Assembly: GCF_000346465.2 (NCBI RefSeq)
Contig: NC_034013.1
Span: 5,725,598 to 5,789,597, forward strand
Source of the DNA: Prunus persica
Lineage: Eukaryota; Streptophyta; Magnoliopsida; Rosales; Rosaceae
Reading direction: 5' to 3'
Length of the DNA: 64,000 nucleotides
Part shown: piece by piece, positions 59,852 to 64,000 of the stretch
Position numbering within the stretch: position 1 is the first letter of the stretch
Layout of the letters: each line of letters starts with the position of its first letter
Notes under the pieces: model-generated
Database searches by the model: none
What the model saw: only the letters and a program-made list of their open reading frames with translations
What the model was told of the DNA's origin: nothing
Translations under genes and position numbers: made by a program

Positions 59852-60869
59852 TTGTACGAAATTGCCGGTGCTTCTATATGACTCAAAATGAAACGAATTG
59901 AAAAAGAAGCAGAGAAGAAATTAAGTTGGCGCCCATCAATGGTAAAACATGTTGGGTTTTTATAGTCCCATAAAAAAAAGTCCTTGTGTGGATAATTATA
60001 AGAGCATTAGAGTCCTTAACTGAAAATATTATCTGTCTTAAACCATTTTATCCGACTAATCCGAATGAAACGCTCAAATACAAGGGAAGCAATTGATAAG
60101 GCTGCCCATATTTGGAAATTTTAGCCTCTCGATATGGCTTGAAATAAAATTCTTCGAACTGAAGAAATATGTTTTTACTATTTTTCACTGACGATTGATA
60201 CCAACGGCTTACTTGTCACCCTCTAAATTGAACAGCCTTCCATAACCATTAAAATTGTCAATGCAGTTTAACATTATCTCTTTAGTGTTGTTTTTTTTCT
60301 GTTACTTCTACGGTTTGTTTATTTTAGTGTTTCTTATCAACGAGTGAGGAGACATATTCGAATTTGAGAAGTCTTATAACATGTTATGTGCACAGGACGC
60401 TCTTTAAACCAAGTGTTACATATACTCAAGTGCTATAACAGGAATATAAATTATCAACAAATTACACTCATATATATATATATATATTGTAAAATATAGT
60501 CTTCATTCAAAATCACATAGATTTGGGACCTTTTAGCTACATGGTGGTTATGGCAATAATCGTACCTCAATTTGATGAGTTCTTAACCGCACAAGAAATC
60601 CACATGTAGACCGTATAATTAAAACCAGCCACCCAAATAATGCCGCATATTGCCAATGAGATTTAGTCTATTGAAAAATGGTATTGATTTGTAGATCAGT
60701 AATTTTAAGTTCAAATCTCTATTGCACCTTGTCAGCATGTGTGAGAAAATCCTCCTCTCTGCTCCTAACTACGTCAACAACAACAACAACAATAATAATA
60801 ATAATGTTGCATTTTTTTACACTTCAATAATATAATCCTGAAAGCTGCAATTTTGATTATAGTTGCAAC
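59852..60869. other. MIOX upstream region
   Basis: AT-rich promoter-side sequence with a (TA)n tract at about 60470-60486 and (CAA)n/(AAT)n tracts at 60775-60803. A TATA-like TTTATAG lies near 59955 on the + strand (CTATAAA on the gene strand), about 105 bases before the ATG. No other gene seen. Confidence 0.5.
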
Positions 60870-61618
60870 TGTTAGGAAATAATCAGTAAATGTTTTATAC
60901 TATAGGATCACTATATTATTGCACAACTCTTAAAATATAAACAGTAGCAAAATTATGAAATTTGTATAAATGTGCAAATATAAATTAAGTACAGAATACT
61001 AACTTTTATTGAAGATAGAGGCTTGCGTATTCGCAATGTCCTAAAGACAGAATTTCGCCTCTTCTCAGTGCTTGAAGTTCAACAGGCGTCTATCTCCCAG
61101 GATTCAACTATCTATAATTCAAGGGTCCAGCACCGGATCCTTGAATTCTGGCGAACGTTGGTGTGCTTCTCTCCAATACAGTAGGTAACTTTAAAACAGT
61201 ATGAGATAGTTCAAGAAAAAAGATGTCCGTATTATGGCCTAGGACTCGTGGTTTTATAACAGAATTACACCCCTTCAAATTAGCAGTTAGTATCAGTTAT
61301 ACCTATTCAAATTCAAACAAAAAGATAAGTCTTTCTAGTTTGAATTTAACTTCTGCCAAAAGAAATCCGAAAAATAAAAAATAATTATTTTATTTTCGGG
61401 CTAGGTATATTTCTTTTTACTTTTCAGAGACCCCAAGGCCCAAGTCTTGATTATTTAAATATTAATATTAATCAAGCAAGCCAACCATGATAGTCTTCAC
61501 TACCAAGCCCATCAGCCCACCAACCTTTATTTAATTGATATTAAGGTTTCATGCTTATAAAGCATATGGAACCTTTTGTTTTCTCCAATGTGGGACATTT
61601 GCTTTCAAACTTCCAACA
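60870..61618. mobile_element. Solo LTR with 5-bp target duplication
   Basis: Starts TGTTAGG and ends TTCCAACA, with GCAAC on both sides (60865-60869, 61619-61623). The end carries CCAATGTGGGAC, a sequence common at one edge of plant LTRs (read inverted, TCCCACATTGG near an LTR start), suggesting minus orientation. 749 bp, no internal domain, so it is the product of LTR-LTR recombination. Confidence 0.9.
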
Positions 61619-61623
61619 GCAAC

Positions 61624-61855
61624 AACAATATTGATGCCTACACTAGAAGGTCAAACCGTAAGTGTCGTGGGAGACGAGTTTCGTTGGAATATACCTCGAA
61701 ATCATTTCAGATCATCGGAATTTTACAGTCGTTGGGCTTCACATTATAATTTTTTTGTTGGAGACATACTAGGTAAACTTCACTCTTTAGCTATATATTA
61801 TGCAACAACAACAAAATTGGTTGAAGCAATGACTAAAAAGAAGGGGAACTTATAA
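61624..61855 (+). other. Short unassigned coding-like ORF beside the solo LTR
   Basis: The open frame beyond the LTR reads LEGQTVSVVGDEFRWNIPRN, then HFRSSEFYSRWASHY and ILGKLHSLAIYY, ending at TAA. The composition looks like real protein. I cannot assign a family; it may be part of a retroelement or plant-mobile-domain-like relic. The 5' part of any such gene is not visible. Confidence 0.35.
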
Positions 61856-61959
61856 ATAAATTCAAAATGGGTGAAGTATTTATAAAGAAAGATAAAATTA
61901 AAGTGTTTGGACAATAATGCCTTTATTCATTTTTGGATTGCCTAAGGAATCCTTTTCTG

Positions 61960-63050
61960 CTTTTCAGATGATGCCAAAGGATTGTTGCTTGAAGCTTGCC
62001 GTATGGAGCTAAAAACTTGCTTTGATAGTTTTTGGACTGATGTTGCATCTGCTACTATATTGCTAGGATGATCTCTTCACGTGAAAATGAGGTTGATGAT
62101 GTTTGGCTTCACATGGTCTTCTTGTGTTTGCTGCTATGGTTTATCATGCTTCCATCATCTTGTCTATATTGTGTAGCTCTTCTTCTCCTAAACTATTTCA
62201 ATATGAGTTGTCATTGTCTTCTGGTTTAATTTGTGCTGCTATCTGGCTATAGATTTCATCAAAAACTTTTGCTCATGTTGTGCTTATCCTGAATTTATAT
62301 GTGTCATCTGGTCTTCTGGATGTAGACTCTGAATAAATCTTGACAAAGTTGGATTGGTGAAGGAGGGTCAGACAATCATCATTGAACAGTTGTTGCTCAG
62401 CTATTATTGCTCCTCTATATTTTTGAATGTCCTGCTTGGTAGGGATTCCTATCTTTGCTAATTCTGCAGGACTAAGTAGTTCATTATAAGAAATAATTAT
62501 ACTATGTTGTGCTCTATCTGAGTAAATACTATCCTCAAACCATTCTAGGGATATATTGGTGAAATCTAATTTTACTCTCTTCCAAAGAGGAATATAGAAA
62601 CTTATGACTTCTTTTAATTTTGAGGGAAATGAATCTAAATTATCACTAGTTTCAATATAAAGTTAACCTAAATAACCATATTTTGCTAAAAAATGCTAGA
62701 GTAACTGTGATAGTTTTTTGTTTATGCTCTAAATGCAGTTTTATATATTCAACCATGTTAATACTAGCTAAGTAAATAGTCTAATGAGAACATATTTGGT
62801 AATAATTTTTATACCAGGATGTGTATTATTTTTTAAATTGAAAAGAAAAGCTTGAATGTATAGTTGAAGAGATGTATTCATACTCTATCTAATCATATGA
62901 CTCTTAACATCTTGTGGTAAAAATCTGTACATTTCTTTAGCTAGAGTTTGAAGAAAATATGGATTTTTAGTTTTTTGCTCAAAGGGAAAATTCTCTATTA
63001 TGCTCAAGTAAGTTCGGTTCATTAGCCTTTTTTTCTTGTAAAACCGTACT
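61960..63050 (-). pseudogene. Probable endogenous caulimovirid relic, minus strand
   Basis: The best open stretch (about 62570-62290, minus) contains WFEDSIYSDRAQHS, NELLSPAELAKIGIPTKQ and KYRGAIIAEQQL, and upstream pieces (63000-62880) resemble PYFLQTLAKEMYRFLPQDVK. The style and the Lys/Asn/Ile-rich base use are like plant pararetrovirus polyproteins (movement or coat region), and similar to the 22.9-26.7 kb relic. Several stops and frame changes break it. The assignment rests on general resemblance, not on a diagnostic motif. Confidence 0.4.
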
Positions 63051-63163
63051 TAAATTTTGACATCTTAAATTAATGATTCTAAAATTTCTTACTATTGTAT
63101 CATACTCCTCTTTTGCTCTTCATGTTTTTCCTGCCAAAAAGAAAGTTGTTGTTTTGCTCTTTT

Positions 63164-64000
63164 CACTACTACATTTTAAGATTTGCGCAACAAAGACAAT
63201 TTCGTCGCGCAAAGTTACATCTAGTCGCACAATTTCAAGCGCGACAGAAAATTCGTCGCGCACAATCGGTCGTGCAAAGAGCGTGAAGAAAGACTTTGCG
63301 CAACCAATTTTTTCATTCGTCGCGCAAAACTATGCGACGGTTATCCTTCGTTGCACAAAAGGTTTAGGGATGACACAACTATTCGTCGCACATACTTATG
63401 TGCGACGAAAAAAGGTTCGTCACGACAACAATGCACGACGGATAATATTCGTCACGCGATTCGTGTCGTAGACATTTGCGGCACCAAGAGTTCTTTGTCG
63501 TGCAATTCGTGTCTACAACGTTTGCGAGACGAAAGACTTCGTCGTGCAAGAATAAATTATATGTATTTTAAAAAAAAAATTACCTTTTTTTATTTTGTAA
63601 AATGTGAATTTGTGCGACAAGAAAGGTTTCGTCGCGCAAAATTAAAATATATATATATTATTTAAATTTAATATTACATTTATTTTTTTTATTTTGTAAA
63701 AAAATAAATTTGGTTTTTTTTTGGTAATAAAATGAAATTGCAATAAAAAAATGAATTGTAAAGAACACATTTATTATATAAAATAAAATAAATGTATACT
63801 ACAAGAGAAATATTTAAAAAATAATTAAGAAAATAAAAAAACTAATCAAATAATGTTCCAAAATCTACATTGTCGTCTGGCACATGAGGCTCGGGGGTCT
63901 ACAAGGGCCGTCGTCTAGTGGGATGCTCGGGGTGGACGCCCTAAACCCAAAATGCGGGACTGTGTGAGGGACTGCAGAATAACCGACATCTGACTCTGAA
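63164..64000 (+). mobile_element. CACTA (En/Spm) transposon terminus, continues past the window
   Basis: Begins CACTACTACA, the usual plant CACTA end. The next about 460 bp contain many direct and inverted copies of a sub-terminal motif of the form TTCGTCGCGCAAA/TTTGCGCGACGAA, which transposase binds in such elements. The other end and 3-bp target duplication are outside the window. GC-rich coding-like sequence starts near 63880. Confidence 0.85.

Overview
This is a stretch of plant nuclear genome. It is AT-rich, its genes have GT-AG introns, and both the genes (ABA4-type neoxanthin factor, DXO1, plant inositol oxygenase, H15/AT-hook protein) and the repeats (Mutator, PIF/Harbinger, hAT, CACTA, Copia, an endogenous caulimovirid) are those of a core eudicot. 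The repeat types would fit a woody rosid such as a Rosaceae tree, but that is inference. All exon boundaries were set by eye from reading frame, splice dinucleotides and family similarity.

Layout, 0-16 kb (gene-rich): the 3' part of a DXO1 gene (+, up to 2088); a Mutator-type MITE (2572-3158); a broken and an intact copy of a small secreted proline-rich peptide gene (3330-3540, 4038-4322); a complete six-exon ABA4 gene (-, 4727-8360); and a large linker-histone-domain/AT-hook protein gene (-, 9794-15627) with an internal repeat expansion.

16-46.7 kb (repeat-dominated): Harbinger-type elements; a 1.1-kb segmental duplication (17.1-18.2 and 21.6-22.8 kb) around a tiny lysine-rich ORF; a decayed endogenous caulimovirid sequence (about 22.9-26.7 kb) split by a Gypsy-like LTR; a Copia element with both LTRs and a target duplication (26967-31374); a nest in which a FAR1-type autonomous-looking MULE (32475-36171) sits inside another Mutator element (31767-36750), each with a perfect 9-bp target duplication; and three adjacent Harbinger elements (to 46654), the last interrupted by a hAT element with an 8-bp target duplication.

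46.7-64 kb: an unrecognised single-exon gene (47243-47938); a decayed Copia element (51.3-56.9 kb) carrying a GC-rich solo-LTR-like insertion; a myo-inositol oxygenase gene (-, 58756-59851); a solo LTR with 5-bp target duplication (60870-61618); a caulimovirid-like relic on the minus strand; and the terminus of a CACTA element that runs off the window.

The host genes are housekeeping or metabolic (RNA 5'-end quality control, xanthophyll/ABA precursor synthesis, chromatin, inositol catabolism) and show no shared pathway. The main story is layered transposon insertion, dated relatively by nesting and target duplications, plus several local duplications that alter host genes.
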